A DNA stretch of 46,355 nucleotides from an uncultured Aliivibrio sp. (GCF_946479765.1 NZ_CAMLHO010000032.1:1-46355); one strand, 5' to 3'; counted from the first letter of the stretch, positions 10,159-19,891 are shown. Program-made: numbers and translations. The notes: generated from the sequence alone by a model not told the origin.

Positions 10159-10195
10159 AATGAGATCTCTCTATCAAGGGAGACCTCATTTTTTT
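10159..10195 (+). terminator. Terminator after apt
   Basis: AATGAG-A-TCTCTC pairs with GGGAGAC-CTCATT, followed by seven T. It lies 23 bases after the apt stop and 44 bases before the chosen dnaX start, so dnaX must have a promoter within or after it, or rely on read-through. Confidence 0.8.
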
Positions 10196-10238
10196 GCTGT
10201 GCTACGATTTAGATCTATTTTATTTTGGGCTGTATTCT

Positions 10239-12374
10239 ATGAGCTATCAAGTTCTGGCACGTAAGTGGCGTCCGCATCATTTTAAAGATGTTGTTGGTCA
10301 ACCTCATGTGCTTACGGCGTTGGAAAACGCACTTGACCATAATCGACTTCATCACGCTTATTTATTTAGCGGAACTCGTGGTGTAGGTAAAACTACTATC
10401 GCACGTTTGTTTGCTAAGGGCTTGAACTGTGAAGAAGGGATCACATCAACACCTTGTGGCGTGTGTTCTACTTGTAAGGAAATTGACGAAGGACGTTTTG
10501 TTGATTTACTGGAAATCGATGCTGCTTCTAGAACCAAGGTAGAAGATACTCGTGAACTGCTAGATAACGTTCAATATAAACCTGCGCGTGGTCGCTTTAA
10601 GGTTTATCTGATCGATGAAGTTCATATGCTGTCGCGCCACAGTTTCAATGCATTATTAAAAACATTGGAAGAGCCGCCAGAATACGTCAAATTTTTATTA
10701 GCAACGACCGATCCACAGAAATTACCTGTGACGATTTTATCTCGTTGTTTACAGTTTCATCTAAAGCACATCAGTGTTGATCAAATCCACGAACAGCTTG
10801 ATTTTGTTTTAGACCAAGAAGAAGTCACTAAAGATGCGAGAGCGCTAGGGCTGATTGCTCACGCGGCAGACGGCAGTATGCGTGATGCATTAAGTCTGAC
10901 CGACCAAGCAATAGCTCTTGGTAATGGTTCAGTGACTACTGACATCGTTTCTGCAATGTTGGGCACATTAGATACCGATCAAGCGGTTCGCATTTTAGAA
11001 GCTATTAGTACCAAAAATATGCAGACATTAATGAGCTGTGTAAATGATTTGGCTGATATGGGGATTGAGTGGGATGGTTTAGCAAAAGAAATTGCAAATC
11101 AACTTCATAAGCTAGCTATGTATCAAGCGTTGCCAGCAACGTTAGATAAATCTCAGCCAGATGCTGAACGTATTGAATTATTAAGTGGTCAATTATCACC
11201 GCAAGAAGTGCAGCTTTTTTATCAAATTGCCTTGCAGAGCCGTAAAGATTTACCATTAGCGCCAAGTGGAAAAACAGGCGTAGAAATGATGCTGTTAAGA
11301 ATGGTAGCGTTTCGTCCTGTACATGCACAGCAATTAGATGCTCAACCCATTGCGGTTCCGGCAACAGAACCTCAAATGACACAAACAGCATCAGTGACGA
11401 GACCGCAACCAACAGCACCTGTAAATCAGAATCAAGCGCCAATGAGGCCTCAAACGCCAGTACAGCAACAAGTTGTTCAAGCTCCTCAGTCAATACCACA
11501 AGAGCATGCATCGAATCAATATGTGCCAGCAATGCAATCAGAGCAGCCACCAAGGTATGATGCTCCACCGATGGGTGAACCGCATCAAACGATGCAACAG
11601 CCGTCATCTTCTGTACCCCCAGTGCAGCCAGAACCTGTAGTTGTTGCACCAAGAAGCAGTTTGTTGGGCGTACGTAACCAATTGCGTAGTGCTAAAAATA
11701 ATTTAACGAATACAACCAATGGTACTAGCTCAAAAAAGGCTAGTGCGGCATCCGATAAGAAAAAAACGAGTTCAGTGCTAGAACGTATTGCTGAAAAGCA
11801 ACATTTAGCGCCTCGTACTCAGGTGTCGCAAATTGGAAACTCAGCAACACAAGAGAAAAAACCAGAAGAGCCGTATCGTTGGAAATCGACGAAACCAGAA
11901 GCGAAAAGAGTTGTCAGTGATATTACACCAACTAAGCTTAAACAAGCGCTAGAACATGAAAAGTCACCAGAGATGGTGCTGCAGTTGGTTGATGAATCGT
12001 CTCAACAAGATACGTGGTCAGCGTTAGCTATATCTTTAACCTTGCCAAAACTAGTTCAGCAGCTGGTATTAAATTCGGCTTTTGTTGAGCAAGACAATCA
12101 GGTGTTATTACACTTGAGGGCAGAACAAGCTCACTTGGATAGAGATAAAGCCAATGAGTTGATCTCTCAAGAATTAAGCCGAGTTTTAAATAAAGACGTT
12201 ACCGTATCGATTGATATTAGTTCAGAAGGAGTCAGTCCTTTAGAACTACGTGAACAAATGTATCAAACTAAGTTGCAAGCGGCTTATCAGAGTTTGCAAC
12301 AAGATCCGCACGTGAATTTCTTTATGCAGAGATTTGGTGCAGAAATAGATCAAGAAAGTGTTAGACCACTATAA
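10239..12374 (+). CDS. dnaX: DNA polymerase III subunits tau and gamma
   Basis: DnaX is the motor of the clamp loader and, as tau, couples the polymerase cores to the DnaB helicase. The product is 711 residues from the ATG at 10239, which gives the family start MSYQVLARKWRP. Domain I has the Walker A motif SGTRGVGKTT, a four-Cys zinc module (CEEG...CGVCSTC) and the Walker B/SRC region LIDEVHML ... TILSRCLQFH. Then come the AAA lid and domain III. A long Gln/Pro/Thr-rich linker follows (about residues 380-560), longer than in E. coli (tau 643), and then the tau-specific domains IV-V. A -1 frameshift signal in the linker would yield the shorter gamma form. Confidence 0.97.
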   Translation: MSYQVLARKWRPHHFKDVVGQPHVLTALENALDHNRLHHAYLFSGTRGVGKTTIARLFAKGLNCEEGITSTPCGVCSTCKEIDEGRFVDLLEIDAASRTKVEDTRELLDNVQYKPARGRFKVYLIDEVHMLSRHSFNALLKTLEEPPEYVKFLLATTDPQKLPVTILSRCLQFHLKHISVDQIHEQLDFVLDQEEVTKDARALGLIAHAADGSMRDALSLTDQAIALGNGSVTTDIVSAMLGTLDTDQAVRILEAISTKNMQTLMSCVNDLADMGIEWDGLAKEIANQLHKLAMYQALPATLDKSQPDAERIELLSGQLSPQEVQLFYQIALQSRKDLPLAPSGKTGVEMMLLRMVAFRPVHAQQLDAQPIAVPATEPQMTQTASVTRPQPTAPVNQNQAPMRPQTPVQQQVVQAPQSIPQEHASNQYVPAMQSEQPPRYDAPPMGEPHQTMQQPSSSVPPVQPEPVVVAPRSSLLGVRNQLRSAKNNLTNTTNGTSSKKASAASDKKKTSSVLERIAEKQHLAPRTQVSQIGNSATQEKKPEEPYRWKSTKPEAKRVVSDITPTKLKQALEHEKSPEMVLQLVDESSQQDTWSALAISLTLPKLVQQLVLNSAFVEQDNQVLLHLRAEQAHLDRDKANELISQELSRVLNKDVTVSIDISSEGVSPLELREQMYQTKLQAAYQSLQQDPHVNFFMQRFGAEIDQESVRPL
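11732..11743 (+). promoter_or_regulatory. Programmed -1 ribosomal frameshift site in dnaX (gamma subunit)
   Basis: The heptamer A AAA AAG lies exactly in the dnaX frame: the first A is the third base of a TCA codon and AAA AAG are codons 499 and 500. Slipping back one base leads to GGC and then TAG at 11741-11743, so a product of about 501 residues would result. This is the same heptamer and the same 'one extra codon then stop' arrangement as in E. coli dnaX. An inverted repeat ACTAGC/GCTAGT brackets the site. No strong Shine-Dalgarno-like enhancer is visible upstream. Confidence 0.75.
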
Positions 12375-12482
12375 AATAGCGGTAGGCATTATCTAAAGTA
12401 AAATATTCGATGTGGGTTGAAATTGATATTTTTCACCCCCATTTTCTTAGTATTAAAGAAGTAAACTTAAGAGAGAATAATT

Positions 12483-12818
12483 ATGTTCGGTGGAAAAGGC
12501 GGCATGGGCAACTTAATGAAGCAAGCCCAACAAATGCAAGATCGCATGCAGAAAGTACAAGAAGAAATCGCAAACACAGAAGTAACGGGTGAGTCAGGTG
12601 CTGGCCTAGTTAAAATTACGATCACGGGTTCTCACAGTGTTCGCCGTGTTGAGATTGATCCAAGTTTAATGGAAGAAGATGAAAAAGAGATGCTAGAAGA
12701 TTTGATCGCTGCTGCGTTCAATGACGCCTCTCGTCGTATTGAAGAAACACAAAAAGATAAAATGGCTGGTGTTACTGGTGGAATGCAAATGCCACCAGGC
12801 TTTAAAATGCCATTCTAA
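12483..12818 (+). CDS. ybaB: YbaB/EbfC family nucleoid-associated protein
   Basis: A 111-residue DNA-binding protein of the YbaB/EbfC family, which forms tweezer-like dimers. The family landmarks are present: a Gly/Met-rich start with [19 protein letters not shown], the central [14 protein letters not shown], and [11 protein letters not shown] leading into the acidic helix and the [15 protein letters not shown] segment. It lies between dnaX and recR, as in nearly all gammaproteobacteria. YbaB is thought to act with RecR and DnaX in replication restart or as a global nucleoid protein; its exact role is unsettled. It has AGAGAG about 6 bases upstream as its ribosome-binding site. Confidence 0.95.
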   Translation: MFGGKGGMGNLMKQAQQMQDRMQKVQEEIANTEVTGESGAGLVKITITGSHSVRRVEIDPSLMEEDEKEMLEDLIAAAFNDASRRIEETQKDKMAGVTGGMQMPPGFKMPF

Positions 12819-12872
12819 TTTATCTTAAATGATAAAAATCAAGAGGGATTATTATATTTGTCTTGGTAAATT

Positions 12873-12898
12873 AGGCGGCTAAGTGGCTGCCTTTTTCT
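12873..12898 (+). terminator. Terminator or attenuator between ybaB and recR
   Basis: AGGCGGC pairs with GCTGCCT (one G-T wobble) across a six-base loop and is followed by TTTTTC. It sits 54 bases after ybaB and 21 bases before the recR start, so it may reduce recR expression from the upstream promoter. Confidence 0.6.
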
Positions 12899-12918
12899 TT
12901 TCTGGAATATTAAAAACT

Positions 12919-13527
12919 ATGCGTACCAGTGGTTTATTAGAACAATTAATGGAATCGTTACGATGCCTTCCTGGCGTTGGACCAAAATCGGCTCAACGAA
13001 TGGCGTTTCATCTTTTACAACGAAATCGTCAAGGAGGCATGCAATTAGCTGATTCTTTATCTCGAGCGATGTCTGAGATTGGCCACTGTTCAGAATGTAG
13101 AACATTTACAGAAGAAGACACTTGTTCTATTTGTTTGAATCAAAAACGTCAAAGCAATGGTGAGTTGTGTATTGTTGAAAGTCCTGCGGATATTGTAGCA
13201 GTAGAGGCTACTGGGCAGTTCTCTGGTCGTTATTTTGTGTTAATGGGGCATTTATCACCACTTGATGGGATTGGTCCAAGTGACATAGGTTTGGATCTAC
13301 TTGACCATCGTTTAGGTCGTGGAGATATTAAAGAAGTCATTCTTGCCACCAATCCTACCGTTGAAGGTGAAGCTACAGCCCATTACATTGCTGATATATG
13401 TCAAGAGCATCAAGTCAGTGCAAGTCGAATTGCACATGGTGTACCTATGGGTGGAGAGCTAGAGCTAGTCGATGGTACAACATTATCCCATTCTATTTTA
13501 GGTCGCCAGAAGCTTTATTCAGCGTGA
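12919..13527 (+). CDS. recR: Recombination mediator protein RecR
   Basis: RecR acts with RecF and RecO to load RecA at single-strand gaps. From the ATG at 12919 the protein is 202 residues, matching E. coli (201); the frame is open for 12 more codons upstream, but [19 protein letters not shown] is the family N-terminus. The helix-hairpin-helix [17 protein letters not shown] is followed by the zinc finger [16 protein letters not shown], then the Toprim domain ([14 protein letters not shown]) and the Walker-B-like C-terminus. Its last 35 bases overlap the convergent rhomboid gene. Confidence 0.96.
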   Translation: MRTSGLLEQLMESLRCLPGVGPKSAQRMAFHLLQRNRQGGMQLADSLSRAMSEIGHCSECRTFTEEDTCSICLNQKRQSNGELCIVESPADIVAVEATGQFSGRYFVLMGHLSPLDGIGPSDIGLDLLDHRLGRGDIKEVILATNPTVEGEATAHYIADICQEHQVSASRIAHGVPMGGELELVDGTTLSHSILGRQKLYSA

Positions 13528-14056
13528 TTAATCGCGTAGTTAATTGGAGTATGCCACCACTGAATGCTCCAATAAGATGAGCTTCTGTGGCTACTTTAGC
13601 ATTGATAAGAGAGACCGTTGAGGCACTTGCACCAAAATATTGCTCCCAACAAATCTTAGCGATAACACCAATTAACAATAACCATCCAGTGTTATGTTTT
13701 TGTTTTATGTCTTCAATTGCCGCCCAGATAAATAGGCCATGCAATACACCGGATAAGCCGACATAGGATTGGATAGAGGATAGCAATAAAAGCCCCCCAG
13801 TCATTAAGCTAATAGAAAGCAGCAGTCCCCATAGTTTTTTAGGGGTTAATATATCCTTAAAGATAAAGCAAAATACCGTTAAGGCAGCAGCATTCATTAC
13901 TAGATGAGGAAGATTAGTGTGGGTAAAATTACCTGTGATTAATCGCCAAATTTCGCCGTGTAAAATTAAGCTTCTGTCCCAAACAAAAAAATCTGATACC
14001 GGAGTTAGCTGTGCAAGACCAAGCACAACTAAAATGGGAAAGAGTAATTTCAACAA
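13493..14056 (-). CDS. rrtA: Rhombosortase-like rhomboid protease
   Basis: A polytopic membrane protein of the rhomboid family, of the rhombosortase type that processes GlyGly-CTERM-tagged exported proteins in Vibrio and relatives. The catalytic Ser lies in the motif GLSGVLHG (Ser102) and the catalytic His in [12 protein letters not shown] (His160); [21 protein letters not shown] is the typical rhomboid early helix. The frame is open to an ATG at 14143, but the TTG at 14056 is preferred: AAGG lies 10 bases before it, the first helix starts directly after it, and it avoids overlap with the Cys motif of the divergent gene. That gives 187 residues. The 3' end overlaps recR. No GlyGly-CTERM substrate is seen in the window. 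Confidence 0.8.
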   Translation of the reverse strand: MLKLLFPILVVLGLAQLTPVSDFFVWDRSLILHGEIWRLITGNFTHTNLPHLVMNAAALTVFCFIFKDILTPKKLWGLLLSISLMTGGLLLLSSIQSYVGLSGVLHGLFIWAAIEDIKQKHNTGWLLLIGVIAKICWEQYFGASASTVSLINAKVATEAHLIGAFSGGILQLTTRLITLNKASGDLK

Positions 14057-14070
14057 AACAAAGGTTCCTT

Positions 14071-14697
14071 GTGATTCGATTTTGTCTTCAATGCCTAAAA
14101 ACAAAAAAAGCCTGCATCTGTGAGTGGATAACCCCGATCTCAACAGAGGTTGAACTCATCATACTACAGCATCCAACAGAAGCTAAGCGACCATTAGGAA
14201 CGGCTAAAATATTAGCGTTAAGTTTAGTGAATTGCCGTACTTTTATGGGTGAAAACTTTACTGAACATACAGAGTTAAATCAATTATTAGCCGATGATAA
14301 CTATCAACATCAAGTGCTTTTTTTAGATGGCAGCAGCCAAGCGATTTCATCATCGTTAAATCATGTTGAGAAAAAGCAGCGTGTAATTATATTAGATGGT
14401 ACCTGGAAGAAAGCCTATAAGATGTGGCAGCTTTCGACGAATTTGCATTCATTACCCAAAGTGCATCTTGATAGTGAATTGTCTGGTAACTATCGTGTGC
14501 GAAAAGCGCCAAAAGACAATGCGTTATCAACGGCTGAAGCGGGTTATCATGTATTAAGCCAATTAGATGCAGAAGTAATTAACGCTATTGATACGGATAA
14601 GTTTGGTTCGATATTGACGGCCTTTGATAACATGATTGAATTTCATATTAGTCAAATGCCTGAAGGGGTATACCAAAAGAACTACCGTTCAGAGTAG
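14071..14697 (+). CDS. DTW-domain tRNA-uridine aminocarboxypropyltransferase
   Basis: A DTW-domain protein. This family transfers the 3-amino-3-carboxypropyl group of S-adenosylmethionine to uridine in tRNA (acp3U; TapT/TuaA in E. coli). The N-terminal zinc motif is in RFCLQCLKTKKACIC, and the signature DGTW appears in VIILDGTWKKAYKMW, followed by YRVRKAP and LSTAEAGY. The GTG at 14071 gives MIRFCLQC, the compact start expected in Vibrio relatives, with AAAGG 6 bases upstream; a GTG at 14011 would add 20 residues and overlap the divergent rhomboid gene further. Which uridine is modified cannot be told from the sequence. Confidence 0.85.
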   Translation: MIRFCLQCLKTKKACICEWITPISTEVELIILQHPTEAKRPLGTAKILALSLVNCRTFMGENFTEHTELNQLLADDNYQHQVLFLDGSSQAISSSLNHVEKKQRVIILDGTWKKAYKMWQLSTNLHSLPKVHLDSELSGNYRVRKAPKDNALSTAEAGYHVLSQLDAEVINAIDTDKFGSILTAFDNMIEFHISQMPEGVYQKNYRSE

Positions 14698-14735
14698 TTC
14701 TCTTGTTTTTAATATCAAGGTATTATTTATAGCTA

Positions 14736-16082
14736 TTAAATAGGAACAAATAGTTGATTATATAAGCGCTGAGCATAACCATCGGTCATGCCAGCAATAT
14801 AGTCAGCAATGACTCGATGAGCATTGCTTCCAGAAGCCATTGCCTCTTGCCATTCTCGTTTATCATTTACAGGTAATAAACGTTCAGGATCTGAATTCAG
14901 TGCATCAAATATTTCCATCACAATCTGCTGGCCTTTGTATTCAATGCGCTGCATTTCAGAATGATGGATAACGTATTGACTCACAAACTTTTTAAGAACC
15001 TCTAAAGCATAGCTCATTGATGGGCTTAAATAGGCATTCCAGCGAAGCAATTCTGATTCAAATGCAGGCTCTTCAGGGAAAGTACTTTTCTGAATGGTTA
15101 TAGAGGTCAGTAGTGCATTAACCATGCTACCAATACCATCTTTACGCTTATATTGAAGCCCTGAGAATAATTTATCACTAATGGTTTCAATATGAGCTTC
15201 GAACCATTCATCTCCGCATTCTGCTAACTTACTTGCTACTGATTCTTGCCATTGATTTCGAGTCACAATACCCATCACAATCGCATCTTCTAAATCGTGA
15301 ACACCGTAGGCAATATCGTCAGCCAGTTCCATGATGGAGCAGTCAATAGATTTAAAACGTGTTTTTCGATGTTCGTTATTATCTTCTTTTTGAAAACGGA
15401 ATGTAGAGAAGAGTGATCTATCATGCTCAGATAATGGCGCTAAGATCCAATTTAGGATCTGTTCATCATCACGATAAATTCCTTTTGGTGGATGCCATTC
15501 AATTGATTTTAAGTGACGTAGATTAGTTACATCTTTGGGACGGTGTTTAGAATGCACTTGGTCAAGAAATGCAGGATATTTTAATACGCCTAACAAGGTT
15601 CTTCTCGCTAGATTCATCCCAAAATACTCAGTATAGGGTTCTAACTTACTTAATATGCGTAATGTTTGTCCATTGCCTTCAAAACCACCATGATCACGCA
15701 TCATATAATTAAGTGCAATTTCACCACCATGACCAAAAGGAGGGTGGCCGATATCGTGAGCTAAACAAATGCTTTCCATTAAGCTTGTTGAGGTTAATAG
15801 ATTACGAAATTCGGGCTGTCTTAATTTAAGTTGGGCAACCACACCAGTACCAATTTGTGAGACTTCTAAAGAGTGTGTTAAACGAGTACGATAAAAATCG
15901 TTAGCGCTGCCTGGACCGTGTACTTGGGTCTTAGCTTGAAGGCGACGAAAAGCGGCAGAGTGGAGAATACGAGCACGATCTCGTTGAAAAACACTGCGCT
16001 GATCATTACGACGTAACTTTTGTTCGTTACTGATGCGGTCTTCCCAATATGGGGATAGAGTAATATCGATTGTTTTATTCAT
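14736..16082 (-). CDS. dgt: dGTP triphosphohydrolase (HD domain)
   Basis: Dgt-type enzymes hydrolyse dNTPs, preferably dGTP, to the nucleoside and tripolyphosphate. The 448-residue protein has the HD-domain metal ligands in [13 protein letters not shown] (His70), [16 protein letters not shown] (His109, Asp110) and [15 protein letters not shown]. The N-terminal [30 protein letters not shown] is the signature of this family. It is shorter than E. coli Dgt (505) and matches the class usually annotated as dGTPase-like type 2. Related enzymes deplete dNTPs during phage infection, but this one stands in a housekeeping setting. It is convergent with the DTW gene. Confidence 0.9.
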   Translation of the reverse strand: MNKTIDITLSPYWEDRISNEQKLRRNDQRSVFQRDRARILHSAAFRRLQAKTQVHGPGSANDFYRTRLTHSLEVSQIGTGVVAQLKLRQPEFRNLLTSTSLMESICLAHDIGHPPFGHGGEIALNYMMRDHGGFEGNGQTLRILSKLEPYTEYFGMNLARRTLLGVLKYPAFLDQVHSKHRPKDVTNLRHLKSIEWHPPKGIYRDDEQILNWILAPLSEHDRSLFSTFRFQKEDNNEHRKTRFKSIDCSIMELADDIAYGVHDLEDAIVMGIVTRNQWQESVASKLAECGDEWFEAHIETISDKLFSGLQYKRKDGIGSMVNALLTSITIQKSTFPEEPAFESELLRWNAYLSPSMSYALEVLKKFVSQYVIHHSEMQRIEYKGQQIVMEIFDALNSDPERLLPVNDKREWQEAMASGSNAHRVIADYIAGMTDGYAQRLYNQLFVPI

Positions 16083-16252
16083 TATTATTATTCTCGCCGT
16101 TATTGCTATCTCTCTATCATTACAGACTTGTCACAAAAAGATCAATGAGTTATTTGAAAAATAGAGCCAGAACACACTGTGAAATTATCATTATTTAGTT
16201 CATGAAAGCGGGTTGCTATAATGAGGTTCATTTTATTTGATGGGATCAGATC

Positions 16253-17650
16253 ATGAGTAACGTCGTTAATTTATCGTATGAATTTGAACAACTTCAACAG
16301 GCATATCAAGCGTCGCCTTATCTTGCAAAAGAAGATCGACTCTCTTTACTGCATGATCTGAAATCTTCGCTATTATCAGAAAAGACAAACACGATTGACG
16401 CGTTAGAAAAAGATTATGGATATCGTAGTCAATTTGATTCAACGATTTGTGATCTTATGCCGTCAATACAGCACATCAACTACACCATTAAGCGCTTATC
16501 AAAATGGCTTAAACCTCAAAAACGTCATGCAGGTTTATTACTTTCACCCTCTAAGTTGCACATTAGGTATCAGCCTCTTGGGGTTGTTGGTGTGATTGTA
16601 CCTTGGAACTTTCCTATTTATTTGAGTGTTGCTCCGATAGTCACTGCGATTGCTGCGGGTAATCGTGTGATGGTAAAACTCAGTGAATACACACCAGAGA
16701 CCAATCAAGTACTTCGCCGTGTGTTTGCCTCAATTTCTGAATACATTTGTGTTGTTGAAGGTGAAGGAGAGGTGGCGGCGGAATTTTCTCAACTTCCTTT
16801 TAATCATCTATTATTTACCGGCTCTACTCAGGTGGGAAAATTAGTCGCCAGTGCAGCAGCAAAAAATCTTACGCCAGTAACTCTTGAATTGGGTGGGAAA
16901 TCCCCTGTGATAGTTGCAGAAGATGCGGATTTAACGTCGGCGGTTGATGCCATTATGTTAGGCAAATCAATGAATGCAGGGCAAATATGTGTTGCGCCTG
17001 ATTACGTATTTGTTCCAAAAGAGAAAGTAGATGCATTTATTTCACTGTATACCCGTCGCTTTTTACAAGCCTTTCCCGAGAAAAAGGGACATCGTGAATA
17101 CAGTCATATAATTAACCAAGCTCAATATGACCGATTGACTCGTTATCTTGAAGATGCTCAAGAGAAGGGAGCAAAAATCACATCAATTGGTGATCCAGAA
17201 AAAACTCAAGGACGATCATTCTTACCACATATTGTGACCAATGTGAGTGATGAGATGTTGATTATGCAAGAAGAGATATTCGGTCCTATTTTACCCATTA
17301 TTGGCTATGAGAATGTTGAAGAGGCAATTCGTTATATCCAAAAACGTCCTCGTCCATTGGCACTTTATATAATGTCATTGGATAAAGAGATGATTAAACA
17401 TATCAGTCAAAACACGCACAGTGGTGGCATGGCGATTAATGATACGACGATGCATGTTGCCGCAGATGATGCGCCTTTTGGTGGTATTGGTGATTCAGGA
17501 ATGGGCAGTTATCACGGCATTGAAGGCTTTAAAACCTTTTCTCATGCAAAAACAGTTCTTTCAACACCTATGTGGTTGCCAAGGGCTAGATTGTTATTAA
17601 AACATAAGAAATGGATGCTGAAATTGCTAAGTCGACAATTTATGAAGTAA
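16253..17650 (+). CDS. Aldehyde dehydrogenase (coniferyl-aldehyde dehydrogenase type)
   Basis: An NAD(P)-dependent aldehyde dehydrogenase of 465 residues, close to the class 3-like group that includes coniferyl aldehyde dehydrogenase. The cofactor-binding motif GVVGVIVPWNFPIYL and FTGSTQVGK are present. The general-base Glu212 lies in LELGGKSPV and the catalytic Cys246 in NAGQICVAPDYV. The C-terminus ends with a basic amphipathic stretch (KHKKWMLKLLSRQFMK), seen in membrane-associated members that act on fatty aldehydes. The natural substrate cannot be told from the sequence. It has a promoter-sized gap upstream and stands divergent from dgt. Confidence 0.88.
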   Translation: MSNVVNLSYEFEQLQQAYQASPYLAKEDRLSLLHDLKSSLLSEKTNTIDALEKDYGYRSQFDSTICDLMPSIQHINYTIKRLSKWLKPQKRHAGLLLSPSKLHIRYQPLGVVGVIVPWNFPIYLSVAPIVTAIAAGNRVMVKLSEYTPETNQVLRRVFASISEYICVVEGEGEVAAEFSQLPFNHLLFTGSTQVGKLVASAAAKNLTPVTLELGGKSPVIVAEDADLTSAVDAIMLGKSMNAGQICVAPDYVFVPKEKVDAFISLYTRRFLQAFPEKKGHREYSHIINQAQYDRLTRYLEDAQEKGAKITSIGDPEKTQGRSFLPHIVTNVSDEMLIMQEEIFGPILPIIGYENVEEAIRYIQKRPRPLALYIMSLDKEMIKHISQNTHSGGMAINDTTMHVAADDAPFGGIGDSGMGSYHGIEGFKTFSHAKTVLSTPMWLPRARLLLKHKKWMLKLLSRQFMK

Positions 17651-17737
17651 TAGTTTTGATTTAGGTGCTATTGATATGGCTTAACAGTTGGCAAATGAGG
17701 GGAACAGTCGTATGATCTGTTTCCCTTTTTAATGTGA

Positions 17738-18637
17738 ATGATGACCCTTTTTATGTCTCAGCATCAACCCGCCCAAGGAGCATCTTGGATGTTAACCGCA
17801 GGCCTTGCCTTTGCGATAGTTAACAGTATTGCTCAATACGTCAGTATGAATTTTGGTCTTCCATCAACGATGGTTGCTTTAGTTCAATATGGGATAGCGT
17901 TGATCGTCATCTTACCTTATCTACGAACACTAGGGCTTCGTAATTCACTTCGAACTCAGCATTTTGGCATGCATGCGCTGCGTGTGTTTTTATCGGTAAT
18001 AGGTATCCAACTTTGGTTATGGGCTCTCGCCTATCCAGTGCCTATCTGGCAGGGGATAGCATTGCTAATGACGTCTCCTTTATTTGCAACCATAGGTTCA
18101 GGCTTATTTTTAAAAGAAAAAGTAGGCGCTGCTCGATGGTGTGCAACCTTAGCGGGTTTTGCCGGTGCAATGATCATTCTTGAGCCATGGGCAGACACTT
18201 TTACATGGGCAACATTATTGCCTGTTGGTGCTGCATTTTTCTGGGCTTGTTATTCGCTAATGGTTAAAAAAATGTCAGCAAATGATTCGCCATCAACTAT
18301 GGTGGTTTATCTTTTGGTTCTTATTACACCCTTTAATATTTTACTCGCCTTACCTGATTGGCATACACCGAGTGGCATAAATGTATGGCTATTGCTTTTT
18401 GGTGCAGGGGTTATGACAGCGTTAGCGCAATGGGCGATTGTAAAAGCCTATGCAGTTGCTGATGCGTCATTTGTACAACCGTTTGATCACGCGAAGTTGC
18501 CTTTGAATGTATTGGCGGGTTGGGTTGTTTTCGGTTGGGCTCCTCCAGGACGATTATGGCTAGGGGCTGCAATAATTATTGTCTCTATTGCTTTTATTAC
18601 ACAATGGGAACGTAAGAAAAAGAGAGTAATCAAATAA
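17738..18637 (+). CDS. EamA/DMT family transporter
   Basis: A 299-residue integral membrane protein with ten predicted helices in two homologous five-helix EamA repeats, about residues 14-147 and 158-290. It fits the drug/metabolite transporter superfamily of inner-membrane exporters. The KEKVGAARWCATLAGFAGAMIIL segment at the end of repeat 1 and the GAAIIIVSIAFITQW segment at the end of repeat 2 are typical. Two ATG codons stand together at 17738; either may be used. The substrate is unknown. A strong terminator follows. Confidence 0.87.
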   Translation: MMTLFMSQHQPAQGASWMLTAGLAFAIVNSIAQYVSMNFGLPSTMVALVQYGIALIVILPYLRTLGLRNSLRTQHFGMHALRVFLSVIGIQLWLWALAYPVPIWQGIALLMTSPLFATIGSGLFLKEKVGAARWCATLAGFAGAMIILEPWADTFTWATLLPVGAAFFWACYSLMVKKMSANDSPSTMVVYLLVLITPFNILLALPDWHTPSGINVWLLLFGAGVMTALAQWAIVKAYAVADASFVQPFDHAKLPLNVLAGWVVFGWAPPGRLWLGAAIIIVSIAFITQWERKKKRVIK

Positions 18638-18668
18638 TATAAATACGTTTGTTCATGTTAACAACGAG

Positions 18669-18715
18669 AAAAGCCGATTCAACTAACCGTATCGTTAAGT
18701 TGAATCGGCTTTTTC
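18669..18715. terminator. Terminator between the EamA gene and yqhD
   Basis: A long stem, AAAAGCCGATTCAACT pairing with AGTTGAATCGGCTTTT around a loop of about 14 bases, is followed by T on the plus strand and preceded by A. It separates two convergent genes and can act both ways. Confidence 0.9.
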
Positions 18716-18742
18716 ACTTTGATGCTAAGTCAGTTGTAAAAA

Positions 18743-19891
18743 CTACTTAACCGCATCTTCAAGTATTGCACGAGATACATCAAGAGTAATTGCTTGGTTC
18801 TCACCTAAAGCAACCATACCATGAGCTTCAAGTTGTTTAATGATGGTATCAATTGCTGATGCTTTATCATCACCGTGCTCTGTTAACTCAGTTGGTGAAT
18901 TTAGGCTATGGTAGAAGGTTTCAATTGCAATAATTGTACGTTCTGCTAAATCATCAGATGCTTCTAGGCCAAATACATTTTTACCCATTTGCTCTAATTT
19001 CGCTCGTTTCGCTTCAATTTGGTTACGAAGTAAAGACGGTTGAATGATAGAAAGAGAACGAGCGTGATCAACGTGATATAACGCTGTCAGTTCATGACCG
19101 ATCATGTGTGTAGCCCAATCATGAGGAACACCAGAACCAATTAAGCCGTTTAATGCTTGGTTAGCTGTCCACATTAGGTTTGAACGCCATTCATTATTAT
19201 CACGGTTATCGTATTGAGCGCCAAGAGTCAGTAGGTTACGAAGTAATGTTTCTGCATAACCGTCTTGAACCATTGCACCTGTTGGCATTGTTAGGTATTG
19301 CTCACAAGTATGAACCCATGCATCTACTAGTCCATTGATTAATTGACGTTCAGGCAGAGTTTTCATTGAATCAGGATCAAGTATTGCAAACTTAGGCTGT
19401 ACCGCCGCAGCCATGAAAGGCAGTTTTGTTTGAGTTGATTTTTGTGTGATTACTGAACCAGAGTTAGACTCAGAACCCGTTGCCGGTAGCGTTAAAATAG
19501 CACCCAGTGGAATTGCTTCTGTCACGGTATGCTTACCGATCAAAATATCCCAACCATTACCATCGTATTTTGCTGCTGCGGCAACGTATTTAGAACCATC
19601 GATAACTGAACCACCACCAACCGCCAGAATGTAATCAATCTTCTCTGCTTTTGCGATAGCAACGGCTTTATCTAATGTCTCAACCGTTGGGTTAGGCTCA
19701 ACGCCTGAAAACTCAATCCAAGAGTGGTCAGCTAAAGCGGCAACAACTTGGTCGTAAACACCATTGCTCTTGATAGAACCACCACCATAAATCACTAAGA
19801 CTTTTTGATCTTGTGGGATAGATGTTGCAATAGCGGCGATTTGACCTTGGCCAAAATGGATTTGTGTAGGGTTAACATAAGAAAATTTCAT
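18743..19891 (-). CDS. yqhD: NADPH-dependent aldehyde reductase YqhD (iron-type alcohol dehydrogenase)
   Basis: A 382-residue group III (iron-type) alcohol dehydrogenase. E. coli YqhD (387) reduces short-chain and lipid-peroxidation aldehydes such as acrolein and methylglyoxal with NADPH and zinc. The nucleotide-binding motifs VIYGGGSIKSNG and VGGGSVIDGSKY are present, as are the metal-binding pattern DAWVHTCEQY and the His motif GVPHDWATHMIGHELTALYH. The start fits the family (MKFSYVNPTQIHFG). The divergent neighbour is a YqhC-like AraC regulator, the known activator of yqhD in E. coli, which strongly supports the name. The gap between them holds the shared control region. Confidence 0.9.
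   Translation of the reverse strand: MKFSYVNPTQIHFGQGQIAAIATSIPQDQKVLVIYGGGSIKSNGVYDQVVAALADHSWIEFSGVEPNPTVETLDKAVAIAKAEKIDYILAVGGGSVIDGSKYVAAAAKYDGNGWDILIGKHTVTEAIPLGAILTLPATGSESNSGSVITQKSTQTKLPFMAAAVQPKFAILDPDSMKTLPERQLINGLVDAWVHTCEQYLTMPTGAMVQDGYAETLLRNLLTLGAQYDNRDNNEWRSNLMWTANQALNGLIGSGVPHDWATHMIGHELTALYHVDHARSLSIIQPSLLRNQIEAKRAKLEQMGKNVFGLEASDDLAERTIIAIETFYHSLNSPTELTEHGDDKASAIDTIIKQLEAHGMVALGENQAITLDVSRAILEDAVK

Noticed and set aside
11116-11652. 178-codon minus-strand frame inside dnaX
   Set aside because: Lies opposite the repetitive Gln/Pro linker of dnaX, which gives long chance frames.
14736-16082. dgt as part of a defence island
   Set aside because: Although dNTP-depleting dGTPases can act against phages, this copy sits among housekeeping genes with normal composition and no mobile-element signs.
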